Notes: generated by a model from the sequence alone, not told the origin. Numbered from the stretch's first letter, positions 1 through 9,920 are shown. The stretch is DNA of 64,000 nt from Symbiodinium natans (GCA_905221605.1 CAJNDS010002501.1:368001-432000), one strand, 5' to 3'. Translations and numbers: made by a program.

Positions 1-147
1 CCTACTAAGCAAGGGGTAGGTACTGCTAAACTGTAGGTAAATAGAGCCCCCAGGTAAACGAAGCCCACCTATTCCGAAGATGTGGCCTGTGATGAAATCC
101 GGAGCCCTGGGATTTCGGGCTCAGGGTTTAGGGTTGACTCGCAACGC

Positions 148-238
148 ACACAGACAGACAGAGACACACAGAGACACACAGAGACACACACACACACACA
201 CACAGACCCTCACATTACACACACACACACACACACAC
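148..238. repeat. (CA)n-rich microsatellite
   Basis: CA dinucleotide runs interrupted by GACA and CCTCACATTA. The two ATG-started frames here are low-complexity Thr/His-rich and not credible proteins. Confidence 0.9.
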
Positions 239-284
239 CCTCACATCACAGCGGACACCCAAACCTGAACTGCAAATCATAATA

Positions 285-390
285 CTTGGGCTGTTCCTCC
301 TTGTGTACTAACAGTCCTTAGTAGGCATTCTAGTCGGGGTAATTACTATAATCCCTATGAGGGACTGTTAGTATAAGGGGGGATCCCAAG
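285..390. mobile_element. Hairpin element, family B (copy 1)
   Basis: Imperfect palindrome: the left arm contains ACTAACAGTCCTTAGTAG and the right arm GGGACTGTTAGTATAAGG, with outer ends CTTGGG and CCCAAG. Related copies lie at 21711, 34331, 42628, 48451 and 62373. No coding capacity, so it is non-autonomous and MITE-like. Confidence 0.7.
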
Positions 391-620
391 CCTAAACCCA
401 ATACGAGCACGAAAGGCCTGCGCATCAGTCCCAGCTTTCGGGGCCCCGGATCAGGAAGCCCTCCGCTTTGGATGGGAGGCTTAGGGTTCAAGGTTTAGGG
501 TTTAGGTTTTAAGGTTTAAGGTTTAAGATTAGGGATTCACAGAAAAGGGGCTGGTTTCACGCGGATGGGTGTTTGACTCAGGATTTCAGGTTCAGGGTTT
601 ATGTAGGGTTTGTGTGTGGT

Positions 621-622
<2 letters not shown>

Positions 623-652
<30 letters not shown>
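623..652. repeat. poly-G run
   Basis: About 30 consecutive G, next to degenerate heptamer repeats. Homopolymer G/C runs recur throughout the window, usually inside elements or introns. Confidence 0.9.
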
Positions 653-653
<1 letters not shown>

Positions 654-730
654 GGAGGGGTGCTAAACCCTAAACCCTAAGCCATGAACCCTAAACCCAG
701 TGTTCAACTACAAAGGGGGCATGGGGGAAT

Positions 731-999
731 AAGATTGGTAACGATTCTTGGCTGCACTTCGGAGGGTAGTAAAAAATGTAACTTTTAGCTGCCTTAATCA
801 GAAACCCATAAACCCAAAAAGGTAAGGATCTAAAGTTACTTTCTTGTACCCCCAAAAAGGACACCCAATACATACACTCACCAATATTAAAAGGGAACCT
901 TGTATACACTCACCAATAACAGTAATTTAACCAACAAATTTGGGCACTAACCCTAAACCCTAAACCCTAAAACCTGAACCCTAAAGATTGGTAACGATT
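731..999 (+). mobile_element. Composite insertion bounded by a 16-bp direct repeat
   Basis: AAGATTGGTAACGATT at 731-746 recurs at 984-999. Between the copies lie a 3'-truncated family-A element (747-839), a family-N element (842-925, with ACACTCACCAA repeats) and a short CCCTAAA tract. The flanking repeat suggests that the whole composite entered, or was repaired, at one target. Confidence 0.55.
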
Positions 1000-1059
1000 T
1001 GGGCCTCTGTGTCCAAGGCCAAAGCTGACCTAACCCTTCCAGGCCGGATTATGAGCCAA

Positions 1060-1175
1060 CTAGACCCAAGAGTAACCTAGGAAGAAGGAGGGTGCCCTTG
1101 TTGGTTTAAAGGGGATTATAAGGGACCCTAAACCCCCCCCAAAAAGGGGGAATAAGGGTCTACTCTGGATCCTAG
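1060..1175. mobile_element. Family-E element (copy 1)
   Basis: Ends CTAGACCCAAGAG and GGATCCTAG are inverted. The internal GGTGCCC..TTGGTTTAAAGGGG..AAGGGAC core is shared with copies at 19097, 28398, 28551, 37951 and 41945. An intact copy at 37951 has ATTT on both sides. Confidence 0.65.
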
Positions 1176-1274
1176 ACTATGAGGGTGAGGTATAGGGCTT
1201 ACAGTTTTCCTGCAGGATAAGGAGAGTGGCGAAGAAAGAAAGTTGTCTGAGCATTCTACGAACGCCGGCAGTAC

Positions 1275-1483
1275 CTGTGGGCGGGTTCCAGCGTACTTGG
1301 CCAGAACATGCCGGAACTGAAAGGCTTTGTGCTTAGGGTGAATCATGGTATACAGCCCTGCGAAACCTTCAGCCTTGGCCCGAGAAGCCCGGTAAGCCCA
1401 AATTACTACAAGCCGTCTCAGACCCATAAGCCCTCAACCCTGAAGTACATCCCGACTTTCGGCCACGAAACGTGGAGTCCACC
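1275..1483 (-). CDS. Two candidate exons, unknown protein
   Basis: Exons 1439-1483 and 1275-1405 read on the minus strand. The first is 2+42+1 nt, the second 2+129 nt, so the phases join. The second exon encodes a basic, aromatic segment (VIWAYRASRAKAEGF, then MIHPKHKAFQFRHVL) and ends at a good donor, CCACAG|GTACTG. The intron between them would be only 33 nt, unusually short, so the exact joint is uncertain. A downstream acceptor CTTATCCTGCAG may lead to a short tail ending in a stop. I do not recognise the protein. It lies between a family-E element (1060-1175) and a family-J element (1488-1591). Confidence 0.45.
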
Positions 1484-1487
1484 CTAA

Positions 1488-1591
1488 ACTTACTTCTCCA
1501 ATAACCAAGGGGAAAAAAGGTTAAACTTTAATACTTCTACTAAATAAGGAAACCCAAAAAGTTTAAAGTTCACCTAAAGGCGAAGTAAGTT
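1488..1591. mobile_element. Family-J introner-like element (copy 1)
   Basis: Inverted ends CTTACTTC and GAAGTAAG. The internal AAGGGGAAAAAAGGTTAAAC and CCCAAAAAGTTTAAAG blocks match the copy at 54438, where the same family forms a GC-AG intron. Confidence 0.65.
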
Positions 1592-1784
1592 CAACGAACA
1601 AGTTTCAGGAAGGCCCTTCGTCCTAGAATACCCCAACAGAACCTGAAACTTGACTTCCAGAGGATGCGTTTAGGGCTTCGGGTTTAGGGTTTACGGTTTA
1701 GGCTAGGAAAACTTGTCCAACAGTTATAGGCCCGGAAATTCTCTCGGCGAGAAGGACCCTTCAGCCTAGAATGGTCCCGACGAA

Positions 1785-1955
1785 ACTAGGATGCCCCTTA
1801 AAACCTTTGAAAAGATTCCTAAATGGGATGGCCCTTAACCCTTCTACAGGTATAGGGTTTAAGGTCCCTTGCAACCCTCCTGAAAGATGTAATAGAGATC
1901 ATCCTCTTGAACCCACTCGGGGAAAATATCAAACATCCCACCGGCCTACCTAGTA
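1785..1955 (+). mobile_element. Family-M element (copy 1)
   Basis: Contains GGATGGCCCTTAACCCTTCT, GATCATCCTCTTGAACCCA and CATCCCACCGGCCTACCTAG. Related copies are at 4345, 13860 and 52652; the last is an intron with a 4-bp duplication. Confidence 0.6.
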
Positions 1956-2161
1956 AAAACTTTCAGGGCTTGTTAGGGTTGAGGGTTGAGGGTTTAGGGT
2001 TGAGGGTTCAGGGTTCAGTTGTTGCGCGGATATGCCTGAAAATGCTCCCCCGTGCTCGGCTGGCTCTGGTTTGTTTCGTTGTGACTTGTGTTTGGGTGGT
2101 CTTGCGTTGGGCATGTCTGTATACGAATTTACTATGGCGTTCGACCAATGCTAGACTGAAC

Positions 2162-2345
2162 CTTCAACCCTAAACCCCAAACTGTGAATGAATGAGCCCT
2201 AAACCCTAAACCCTAAACCCTAAACCCTCAACCCTCAACCCTGAACCCTGAACCCTGAACCCCAAACCACAGCTCCCGCCTGGGTAGTTTTTCGTACATC
2301 GGAGGCAGTTAATGGCTGGGTGGGATCCGGATGCCAAAGCCTGCT
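2162..2345. other. CCCTAAA/CCCTGAA tract, then a short island
   Basis: A degenerate C-strand heptamer tract (2162-2262) is followed by an island of about 85 bp bounded by ..CCACAG and a G-strand array. The island is open in one frame on each strand (minus: HPAINCLRCTKNYPGGSC), so it may be an exon of unresolved strand. Confidence 0.35.
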
Positions 2346-2347
2346 TT

Positions 2348-2646
2348 GGTTTAGGGTTTAGGGTTTAGGGTTTAGGGTTTAGGGTTTAGGGTTTAGGGTT
2401 TAGGGTTTAGGGTTTAGGGTTTAGGGTTTAGGGTTTAGGGTTTAGGGTTTAGGGTTTAGGGTTTAGGGTTTAGGGTTTAGGGTTAGGTTTAGGGTTTAGG
2501 GTTTAGGGTTTAGGGTTTAGGGTTTAGGGTTTAGGGTTTAGGGTTTAGGGTTTAGGGTTTAGGGTTTAGGGTTTAGGGTTTAGGCTTTAGGCTTTAGGGT
2601 TTAGGATCTAGGGTTTAGGCTTAGGGTTTAGGGTTTAGGGTTTAGG
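2348..2646 (+). repeat. Long internal telomere-type array (TTTAGGG)n
   Basis: About 300 bp of nearly perfect heptamer units with a few TTAGGT/CTTTAGG variants towards the right. It is internal, with unique DNA on both sides, so it is not a chromosome end. Confidence 0.97.
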
Positions 2647-2964
2647 GCGTGTCGCCGCGCCGCGGCAGTAGATGTCATGCGGAGATGGCGCCCCAACACA
2701 CCCAGGAGGTGTGAGGGGGCGGCATATGTCGCGGCGGCGTATATTGAAGTTGGAGCCACCACAACCAGAAAGGTTGGGTTGTTTTATTTTTCCCACCCCC
2801 TGCTTACGCAGGCATCCACCCAACTTTTCTCCTTTTAGGGTTTCGGGCTAGCGCCCTAAATTCCCACTTCCCACCCCCATCCTTTGATCGGTTGAGTAGG
2901 AGGTTGCCGTGGCTGTGGGGGATTTGGCGCCAGAATCCAGAGGTGGGGGCGGCCAAGAACAAGG

Positions 2965-2994
2965 GGGGAGGGGGGGGAGGGGGGAGGGGGGAGG

Positions 2995-3026
<32 letters not shown>

Positions 3027-3060
3027 GGGGGGGGGAGGGGAGGGGGGGGGAGGGGCAGCC
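2965..3060. repeat. G-rich low-complexity tract
   Basis: Near-continuous G with scattered A and C. The proline- or glycine-rich frames read through it are artefacts of composition. Confidence 0.9.
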
Positions 3061-3356
3061 AAGCGGGGGCCAGGCGGGTAAGGGGGGGGTCAGGCCAGGA
3101 GGGGGCCAGGGAGGGTTTGGTAGTGGGTTTTTGAGCAATCGCCCAGGCTGACCTGCCTTGCCGCCCCTCTGGTCCCTGAACACGCTCCGCCAGGCGCCCG
3201 GCACCAGGGGGCTCCAGAGGGGGGCCCAGGGGCGACGTGCAGAAGCCAATTTTGGTATCAGGTCGCCAGGTTTAGGGTTTCTTAATAATACTTGAGAATC
3301 GGAGAAGGGGGGCGGGGTACCCCAGGCGGGGTACTGCACCGGCACTGGAGGTGCAG

Positions 3357-4717
3357 CTCACGCTCAACACAACTCTTCAGGCTTGCATAGTAACTCCAAG
3401 CGATGGTGTTAATCGCTGTCGGGTGTAGTGCTGGGTCCAGGCACCCTAGAAGAGGGTGGGTACGGCCTAAGCAGGCCTGGGTGGGAATTTAGGGTTTAGG
3501 GTTTAGGGTTTAGGGTTTAGGGTTTAGGGTTTAGGGTTTAGGGTTTAGTCCAACAGCGTTCAAGCACAAGGGAGCCCTGGCAGTATACACTGGTGCACAC
3601 AGCCAAGCGGGATTCAGCGCTGATGACAGAGAAGGGCCGAAAAAAAATGGCACCTTCCGCTACAGTATCTGAGCCGCACCGCGAAGCTGTGCATGCCAGA
3701 CTAAACCCTAAACCCTAAACCCTAAACCCTAAACCCTAAACCCTAAACCCTAAACCCTAAACCCTAAACCCTAAAGCCATTCTTGCCCTTCCCGCAGCTC
3801 ATGTTGCCAGTGAAACAGAAGGAGATTGCCTGATGCAGCTTGTGAGGAAGCGTCGCATGAACTCGTTAGCGACGAGGCTTGTGTCAGGGGGTTTAGGGTT
3901 TAGGGTTTAGGGTTTAGGGTTTAGGGTTTAGGGTTTACGGTTTAGAGTTTAGGATGAAGGTTTGAGGGTTGGCTGGTTGTATTCAGGAGGGTAGCTATAA
4001 ATTAAACTTATAGCTGCCTTAATAAGAAAGCCAATAAACCCCAAAAAAGGCAAGGATCTAAAGTTACAGTAAAGTACCACAAAGGGTTTAAAGGGTGTAG
4101 GGTTTAGGGCTTGTAGGGTCTATAGGATTTATAGGGTTTACAGGGTTTACAGAGTTTATAGGGTTTGGGGTAGTGTAGCTGTCACCCCTGGAAGCCCTGA
4201 ACCGCTAAGCCCTGTAACAAACCCTAAAACGGTTTAGGGAACCTAGGAATGAAACGGGTGCCTTTCTTGCGTAAAAGTGCTGTTCAGGGGGAACCTACAC
4301 TCTTGAACCCAATAGTGGGTCTTAGATATCTTGGTTACCCTTGCTAGGATGGCCCTTAAACCCCTCTGAAAAATATTCCGGAATATGATCCTCTTCAGCC
4401 CAATAAGGGAAAATGACAAATATCCCAGGGGCCGACATAGATTTGGAGCCCAGGAGTTCCGGGTTCCGGGTGGGTTTGGGGTTTAGGGTTTAGGGTTTAG
4501 GGTTTAGGGTTTAGGGTTTAGGGTTTAGGGTTTAGGGAGAGCAATTTGAGGGTTTTGACTATAGGGTCCCAGAAAGACCCGATAACCCTAGCATGAAACT
4601 CCACTTTGGGCTCTGAAGTTTACTGCCTGAAGGCTTACCCTAAAGGTCCATGTGCCGAAAGGGGCTACAGTGTCAAATGTTGCGGCTTCTGAGGCCTTCA
4701 GAGCCAGGGCTTTGTGA
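3357..4717 (+). CDS. Four-exon gene with telomere-repeat introns (partial 5')
   Basis: Proposed exons 3357-3405, 3557-3664, 3798-3890 and 4671-4717. Acceptors read GGTGCAG|, CCAACAG|, CTTCCCGCAG| and GGCTACAG|; donors are GATG|GTGTTA, TACA|GTATCT and GGGG|GTTTAG. Each exon ends one base into a codon and the next begins with two, so all phases agree, and the last exon stops at TGA 4715-4717. The protein is hydrophilic and unrecognised (KHKGALAVYTGAHSQAG, then EGDCLMQLVRKRRMN). Intron 2 (3665-3797) contains a (CCCTAAA)10 array. Intron 3 starts at the array 3891-3946 and also holds a family-A copy, parts of families E and M and another array. The 5' end lies upstream and was not found. Confidence 0.6.
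3703..3775 (-). repeat. (CCCTAAA)n inside an intron
   Basis: About ten units between donor TACA|GTATCT (3665) and acceptor CTTCCCGCAG (ends 3797) of the gene at 3357-4717. Confidence 0.85.
3969..4084 (+). mobile_element. Family-A element (copy 2)
   Basis: Diverged start, then AGGAGGGTAG, TTTAGCTGCC-like and the conserved tail GGATCTAAAGTTACAGTAAA..CCACAAAG. Confidence 0.75.
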
Positions 4718-5442
4718 CTTCCGGGGAGGTTTGTTTCCGCCTCAGGGCTTGGGGTGCAGGATTCAGGGTGCCGGTGCAGGATTCAGGGTGCCAAGACAAA
4801 CCCCTTTAAGGGCTTCTGGGGTCTGGGAGTTTCGGCCAGTTAGGGTTTAGGTTTAGGGTTTAGGGTGGAAGGTGGAAAGTGGAGGGTTGAGGGTTGAGGG
4901 TTGAGGTCTAGGGTTCCTCGGCCCTAATACTTGGAAGCCCTTTTGACTTAGTAAGTCTACTTAGTATCCGCTTAACAATCCCCGTAACCCAACTTGCGAA
5001 CCCCAGTTACTAAGTCAAAGGGGCTTCCGAGTAAGCCCTCATCCTAGTTCCCTCCGGCTCTCGCTCTGTGCTGACTGGGGGCGGGGGGGGGGGGGGGGGG
5101 GGGGTTTGGGGCATGGGGCTTGGGGTTTAGGGTGTAGGGTGTAGGGTTGAGTGTTTCGGAGGCATGATCATAGAATAGTTGAGGCACCCCTTAGCTTCCC
5201 TAGGTCTGCTGGGATGCCCGGAACAAAAACGGCCCAAAATCAACTGAAAGGTCACATTCAAAGATAAGAATGACAATGCATCGAAAAGAGCGTGCAAAAG
5301 AGCAAGAATGTAGAATGCACTCTCTGCAGGGCCTGTGTAAGATTGGGGTTATGTTGAAACTGCTGCGTGCCCTCTTGTCAGTCAGAACGGAAACGAAAAT
5401 ACGGTCTAAACACAAGGAAAAATCACATGTCATTGAAGTAAC

Positions 5443-5493
5443 TTGGCCTGCGAAAAAGTATCCAGTACTCCTGAGCCCAAAACTCAAACTACT
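5443..5493 (+). other. In-frame 5' extension upstream of the proposed start
   Basis: An earlier ATG at 5443 is in frame with 5494. I chose 5494 because an Ala/Arg-rich N-terminus starts there, but an upstream start or an additional exon is possible. Confidence 0.3.
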
Positions 5494-6145
5494 ATGGCAG
5501 CTGCCTACGTCAACTCAATCTGTGCCGGAGCCGCTCGACGCGTGGCGCGCTGTATGGCTGCGCGCCCTGGCCTGTGGCAAGCGACCCTAAACATCTTTCC
5601 CAATCTGCTTGCTCTGCGAAAAGGTCTCGGATGTAAGGCAATTTTGTCGTAGAGGCTGGGAGTTCGCCCCTCCCCTGTCCTCAAGCATGCTGGGAATTCT
5701 GCTTAGTTTCTCTCCTTCTCCCCCCATGGCATGCAGAAAGTTCCCTGGAGCGTGAGAATGGTCTCAAGAGTTGCCTCGAAGGGATTAGGCTCGGATTATG
5801 GTTCACCGGTTCGCCTGCTTATGGTCAAAGCACCCAAAAGCCTAAACCCTAAACCCTAAACCCTAAACCCTGAACGCACCGAAGCCCTGAAATCCCTTTT
5901 CGGTCCTGTGGGCCGACTGGACTGCCATGAAGGCGGCGGTGCAGGCTGCGCCTTGGGCACTTGCTTTGGTTTACGGGGTTTTAGGGTTTTGGCTTCAGAG
6001 TTTAGGTTTAGGGTTTAGGGTTTAGGGTTTAGGGTTTAGGGTTTAGGGGGTTTTAGGGTTTAGGGTTCAGGGTTTAGGTTTAGGGTTCAGGGAGACTTAG
6101 GGGGTTTTGATTATTCGGTTTGGGCCCAACCAACCCAGCCTCCTC

Positions 6146-6178
<33 letters not shown>

Positions 6179-6772
6179 CTACTACTACTACTACGACGAC
6201 GACTACGACGACTACGACGACGACGGACGACGGACGACTATTGCCACTACTGCCACTACAGGCTGTAGAGGGTAAACCCTACACCCTAAACCCTAAACCC
6301 TAAACCCTGAGCCCCGAAAACCCCTCAGTCGAGCTGCTCTGGGCGGACTGGTGTCTGCCGGTGGTGGCGGCTGACGCTGGGGACCCTGCAGCTGTTTAGG
6401 GCTGAGGGTATAGGGTGTTTAGGGTTCCAGGGAGAGGGCTCCCCCCCCCCGCGTTGGTTTAGGGTTTAGGGTTCCAGGGTGTAGGTTGCCTGCTTCGGGT
6501 TGAGAGAGGTCTCTTGCTAATGCGAGCTGGGGTCCTAGCGTATTCCGCGCGCCAAGTCTGGTTCGGGATTGCTGAGGCCAAAAGCGTACGCACCCTCAAC
6601 GGTTCACGTTCGGGTTTAGGGTTTAGGGTTCCAAACTTTAGGGCTTCGGGTTTTTCGTCTTCAATCGTCCCTTCCACAACGAGGATTGGAACGGATGCTC
6701 CTGGTTAAGGACCCTTGGCAAGAAGCTCTTCTGCCAGTCGATGAACCGCAGCTTTCTCCGGCTATGGTGTAG
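5494..6772 (+). CDS. Complete six-exon gene, 178 codons, unknown function
   Basis: Exons 5494-5623, 5737-5808, 5885-5968, 6329-6393, 6505-6601 and 6684-6772 total 537 nt from ATG to TAG with every phase matching. Acceptors include the textbook CTTCTCCCCCCATGGCATGCAG and the C-rich CCGAAAACCCCTCAG; donors include TTTG|GTTTAC and GCT|GTTTAG. The N-terminus (MAAAYVNSICAGAARRVAR) is Ala/Arg-rich and could be an organelle-targeting peptide. Later segments read ENGLKSCLEG, ELLWADWCLP, RQVWFGIAEA and ERMLLVKDPW. No family recognised. Introns 2, 3, 4 and 5 carry TTTAGGG or CCCTAAA arrays; intron 3 also has a (CTA)n tract. After the TAG an open exon continues in the same frame across an element (6949-7119), so the stop could be a nonsense change rather than the true end. 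Confidence 0.6.
6146..6244. repeat. (CTA)n/(CGA)n microsatellite within an intron
   Basis: CTA/ACT trinucleotides grade into ACGACG. Lies in intron 3 of the 5494-6772 gene, between a TTTAGGG array and a CCCTAAA array. Confidence 0.85.
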
Positions 6773-6948
6773 GAAGGCCTATGTATACTATATGGGGGGG
6801 GGTTTACGACTAGGGGTATCTTACTGGGGTCCATATCAAAAGGGGATCCTAATATTTAGGCGTCTATATTGGGGGCCCCTTGTTTGCGTACACATCCATA
6901 TAGCAAATACTTGGGCCCTAAAGCTACTATACAGGCACCCCGCTGTTA

Positions 6949-7119
6949 AGGCCCGAGTATGATGTGGTCTATTTACTGAAGCAGATTCTTGGCTGCACTC
7001 AGGAGGGTAGCTATAAATTAAGCTTTTAGCTGCCTTAAATAAGAAACCCAATAAACCCAAAAAAAGTAAGGATCTAAAGTTACAGTAAAGTACCACAAAG
7101 GATTTTGGCCACCAGCTAA
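6949..7119 (+). CDS. Candidate terminal exons split by a family-A introner
   Basis: After acceptor CTATACAG, the segment up to 6985 reads TPLLRPEYDVVYLLKQ once the family-A element (about 6989-7100) and one copy of its GATT duplication are removed. It then ends ILATS and TAA at 7117-7119. The frame is the same as the upstream gene's frame past its TAG at 6770-6772. It is either the real 3' end of that gene, interrupted by a stop, or a separate remnant. Confidence 0.4.
6989..7100 (+). mobile_element. Family-A introner (copy 3), GATT duplication
   Basis: GATT precedes CTTGGCTGCAC and follows CCACAAAG. Excision of the element plus one GATT restores an open frame in the candidate exon at 6949-7119, giving a GA-AG intron. 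Confidence 0.65.
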
Positions 7120-7196
7120 TCCGAGGCGGAAGCGTTGGACAAGTGTTTGGGGATCAGGGTTCGGGGTTCAGGGTTTGCGAACCCCAAAGCCTAAAC

Positions 7197-8398
7197 TCAG
7201 TTGGCGTCGAGGCCTGTTTTAACTTTCCCTGCAATTCCTTCCGGCTTCTGTATCCCGTTCCTTGACGAAACCCAGCACACCGAAAATCCCAGACTTTCAT
7301 CTTCAACAGTGGGCTGGGGGGTTGGCAGGCGAGCCGCAAGAATGGTATTAGGCTTCTCATATGCCAGGCTTCCAATAGACACCGCACCCTAGCTGCTATG
7401 ATCATGATTACTATTCTTCTGTACCCCTAAAGCCTAAACCTGAACCCCACATCTTGAAATTGCTGTTCTCGGTGCTCACGTCTAGCAATGAAGAGGGTGG
7501 ACCAAATGGGACGGGCTGCATCATGAGAACTTTGCAAAGGGAGCCTCTGATCCAAAAGCTAGGTGTTAGAGGGCTGAGTTGTTGAGGCTTGGCGGTCTAG
7601 GCTCGCGATCCGAACCCCTCGAGCCTTCTTCCTCAGTTCCAAACCCTCAACCCTAAACCCTATATAAACCCTATATAAACCCTAAACCCTAAACCCTAAA
7701 CCCGAAACCCGAAACCCTAAACCGAAACCCTAAACCCTGAACCCTAAACCCTAGACTCCCCCTAGTCGGGGTACATGGACCCTTGGGGCAACGGAAGGGA
7801 AGGTCACGGCGCGGGGGCCTTCCTCAAGTCATTCAGGCATTCGACGGCCTTCAGGGTTTAGGGTTTAGGGTTCAAGGCTTAGGGTTTAGGGTTTAGGGTT
7901 TTACGGTTGCCTTATTTTGTTCGAGGATCGTCTTCTTGGAATGTCTCGGTTTTGGCTCGACTTGGCTTGGGCTTTTCCAGGGTTTAGGGTTTAGGGTTTA
8001 GGGTTTAGGGTTTAGGGTTTTGGGTTTAGGGTTCCAGGCACTCCGCGCCCCAACTCGCAAAAGGATTCGTTTTTGGAAGCCCTGCTGCAACCCTAAACCC
8101 TGAACCCTAGCATACTAGCAGACATTGAACTTCTGGAGCATCAGATTCCACAACGTCTTCTCCTCGAAGGTCGACGGCTCCAAGGCAACCTTGAAACGCA
8201 GGATCGCTGCACAGTCGGCCCTTGCCCTTTAGAATCTGCTTATGGGTTTAGGGTTTAGGGTTTAGGGTTTAAGGTTTAGGGTTTAGGGTTTAGGGTTTAG
8301 GGTATGCCGCAGTTGGAGAGCACGTTGTACGGAAAGAGGGCCCCTTGCGACGGCACGCTCTCGATCCTGATGCGCAACTTGTCCAAGGTGGTCCTGAC
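7197..8398 (-). CDS. Five-exon gene, C-terminal part, unknown function
   Basis: Minus-strand exons from 3' to 5': 7197-7388 (64 codons including TGA), 7480-7558, 7808-7848, 8124-8220 and about 8304-8398. The last three junctions are phase-consistent: AAT|GTCTGC to CTGAAG|GCC, GCGCC|GTGACC to CACCTAG|C, and TAGAC|GTGAGC to GCAGCTAG|GGT. Segments read KLRIRIESVPSQGALFPYNV, FEEKTLWNLMLQKFN, ECLNDLRKAPA, SLCKVLMMQPVPFGPP and AYEKPNTILAARLPTPQP. The 8304/8220 junction is not settled. Introns carry TTTAGGG arrays (7855-7905, 7978-8035, 8245-8303). Antisense frames in some of these islands are also open, so strand rests on the chain of matching phases and the shared terminal stop. Confidence 0.55.
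8245..8303 (+). repeat. TTTAGGG array within an intron
   Basis: Eight or so units between two exons of the minus-strand gene 7197-8398. Confidence 0.9.
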
Positions 8399-8707
8399 AA
8401 CCCTAAACCCTAAACCCTAAACCCTAAACCCTAAACCCTAATCATTTCTCAGCAAAGTCGTTTTTAATTTCGAGAGCGCATGTTGAAACGCGTTTTCTCA
8501 ACGTCTTGCCGCCTGCTGTGCTTCACCTCCAACGCGAGCCCTATGTTACGAGTGTTTGGGGCCGGGGCGGGGAGAGAAAAAAACCTAAACCCCAAACCCA
8601 AAACCCAAAACCCTCAACCCGAAACCCTAAACCCTTGGCGCCTTAGAGCTTTCCACAAGCTGAAGCCCTCCCGAAACTCGCAGCAGGTGGCTCGTGGTTC
8701 TTTAACT

Positions 8708-8833
8708 ATAGGGGATAGGATTGGGGGGACTCTTGGGGATATAGACCCTCTGAATAAGGTCCCTGTTTAAGAGAGCCAAAAGAGGGTAAAGAAGGGGTTC
8801 CCTTTTAAGGGTCCCCCTTATCCTACCTAGGAT
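8708..8833. mobile_element. Family-I inverted-end element (copy 1)
   Basis: Nearly identical to 28663-28789. Ends AGGGGATAGGATTGGGGGGA and CCCCCTTATCCTACCTAGGAT are inverted; the core has GGGGATATAGACCCTCT and TTAAGAGAGCC. High identity between two copies 20 kb apart suggests recent movement. Confidence 0.7.
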
Positions 8834-8879
8834 TAATGTTCTTCAGAACCTTGTCGAGCTTCTGGGGTTTGATAGGGAT

Positions 8880-9054
8880 ATGGGCAGTTCTGGAAAATTT
8901 GGTTCCCTTTTTGGGTACCCATTTTTGTGGCGGCACCCTTTAAAAAAGGGATCTCACAAAAAGAGACCCTATTTTAAAAAGGGATCCCAAAAAGAGACCC
9001 TATTTTAAAAAGGGATCCCAAAAAGAGACCCTAATTTAGAGAACTGCCCATCTC
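8880..9054. mobile_element. Family-H element with internal tandem repeats
   Basis: Inverted ends GATATGGGCAGTTCT and AGAACTGCCCATCTC flank three tandem copies of a 31-bp unit (AAAAAGGGATCCC then AAAAAGAGACCCTATTTT). Confidence 0.7.
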
Positions 9055-9142
9055 AGGTTTAGAGGGCTTCGAAGTGTTCATCGCCTTTGAAAGGCTTATA
9101 GGTACCCCGAACACGTCCTAAAAACTTCAAGGAGCATCACCC

Positions 9143-9238
9143 TACTTTGGAGTAGACCCTGGAAAAAAGTATATACCTTTTGGGTATGAGTAGCTCTACC
9201 CAAAACCCAAAGAAGTAATTGAAGTATAGTACTCCAAG
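9143..9238. mobile_element. Family-G element (copy 1)
   Basis: Ends TTTGGAGTAGACCCT and AGTACTCCAA are inverted. The core CCTTTTGGGTATGAGTAGC has no heptamer array, unlike the copy at 55935. Confidence 0.7.
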
Positions 9239-9347
9239 CACCCTAAACCCTAAACCCTGAACCTTGAACCCTAAACCCTAAACCCTAAACCCTGAACCTT
9301 GAACCCTAAACCCTAAACCCTAAACCCTAAACCCTAAAACCTAAAAC

Positions 9348-9435
9348 CCAGTCCAGGAGAACCAAGGCTTCTTCCGGAAGAGCCTCCGCGACGAGCTTCG
9401 TCAGTGACACCATGATCCTGCTGCCACATCCAACG
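9348..9435 (-). CDS. Candidate exon, unknown protein
   Basis: Minus strand, acceptor GTCTGTAG|, 1+87 nt, donor ACTGG|GTTTTAGG, which is itself the start of degenerate heptamer repeats. Translation runs GCGSRIMVSLTKLVAEA then EEALVLLDW: an amphipathic, globular-looking segment. Family not recognised. Confidence 0.45.
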
Positions 9436-9682
9436 CTACAGACCCTAAACCCGAAACCCTAGGGTTTAGGGAAAAGGGTTTAGGGTTTAGGGTTTAGGGT
9501 TTAGGGCGTAGGGTTTAGGGTTTAGGGTTCCAAACCCTGCAAACCCTAAACCCTCATGCTCAAGCCACGCCGAGGCTCAACCTCCCGTTCAAAACAGCGT
9601 GCCTGCCCTAAACCCTAAACCCTAGACCCTAGTGAGCAAAGGGCAAGCAATTGCAGGGTTCATAGGGGTTGAGTGCTCAGGT

Positions 9683-9793
9683 CATGGGTTCCCCTACGAG
9701 CCCCCTCCTCGGTTAATTAAGCCCGAATTACGCTTATTGAAGGGGGGAACCTACGGGGGGGTAGTATAGAGGGGGGTAGTAGGGAAGCCTATG
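9683..9793. mobile_element. Family-C element (copy 1)
   Basis: Left end TCATGGGTTCCCCTAC and right end GTAGGGAAGCCTATGA are inverted. It is the array-free version of the longer element at 27182-27569. Confidence 0.6.
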
Positions 9794-9920
9794 ATCTCGG
9801 GGTTGAATCGACATCCAGGCCTCTCTCCGGGTAGGTTGAGGGTTGAGGGTTTAGGTTTAGGGTTTAGGGTTTAGGGTTTAGCAGACCAGCATCTACAGCA
9901 GCCTCCACCATGAAGCCTAA

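Noticed and set aside
80-282. Small His/Thr-rich proteins
   Set aside because: Translations of a CA microsatellite.
2029-2154. Plus-strand exon ending in a stop near 2152
   Set aside because: On recount the proposed frame did not stay in register with the stop codon.
2348-2646. Chromosome end (telomere)
   Set aside because: The array has unique sequence, genes and oppositely oriented arrays on both sides, and dozens of similar arrays occur throughout.
2848-3345. 165-codon minus-strand frame
   Set aside because: Its core is poly-Pro from a G-run. Only the outer part (about 3150-3270) might be exon sequence, and competing frames are open there too.
8112-8232. Plus-strand terminal exon
   Set aside because: A plus frame is open and ends in TAG, but the minus-strand reading chains in phase with downstream exons as far as a stop at 7197, so the plus frame is probably a shadow.
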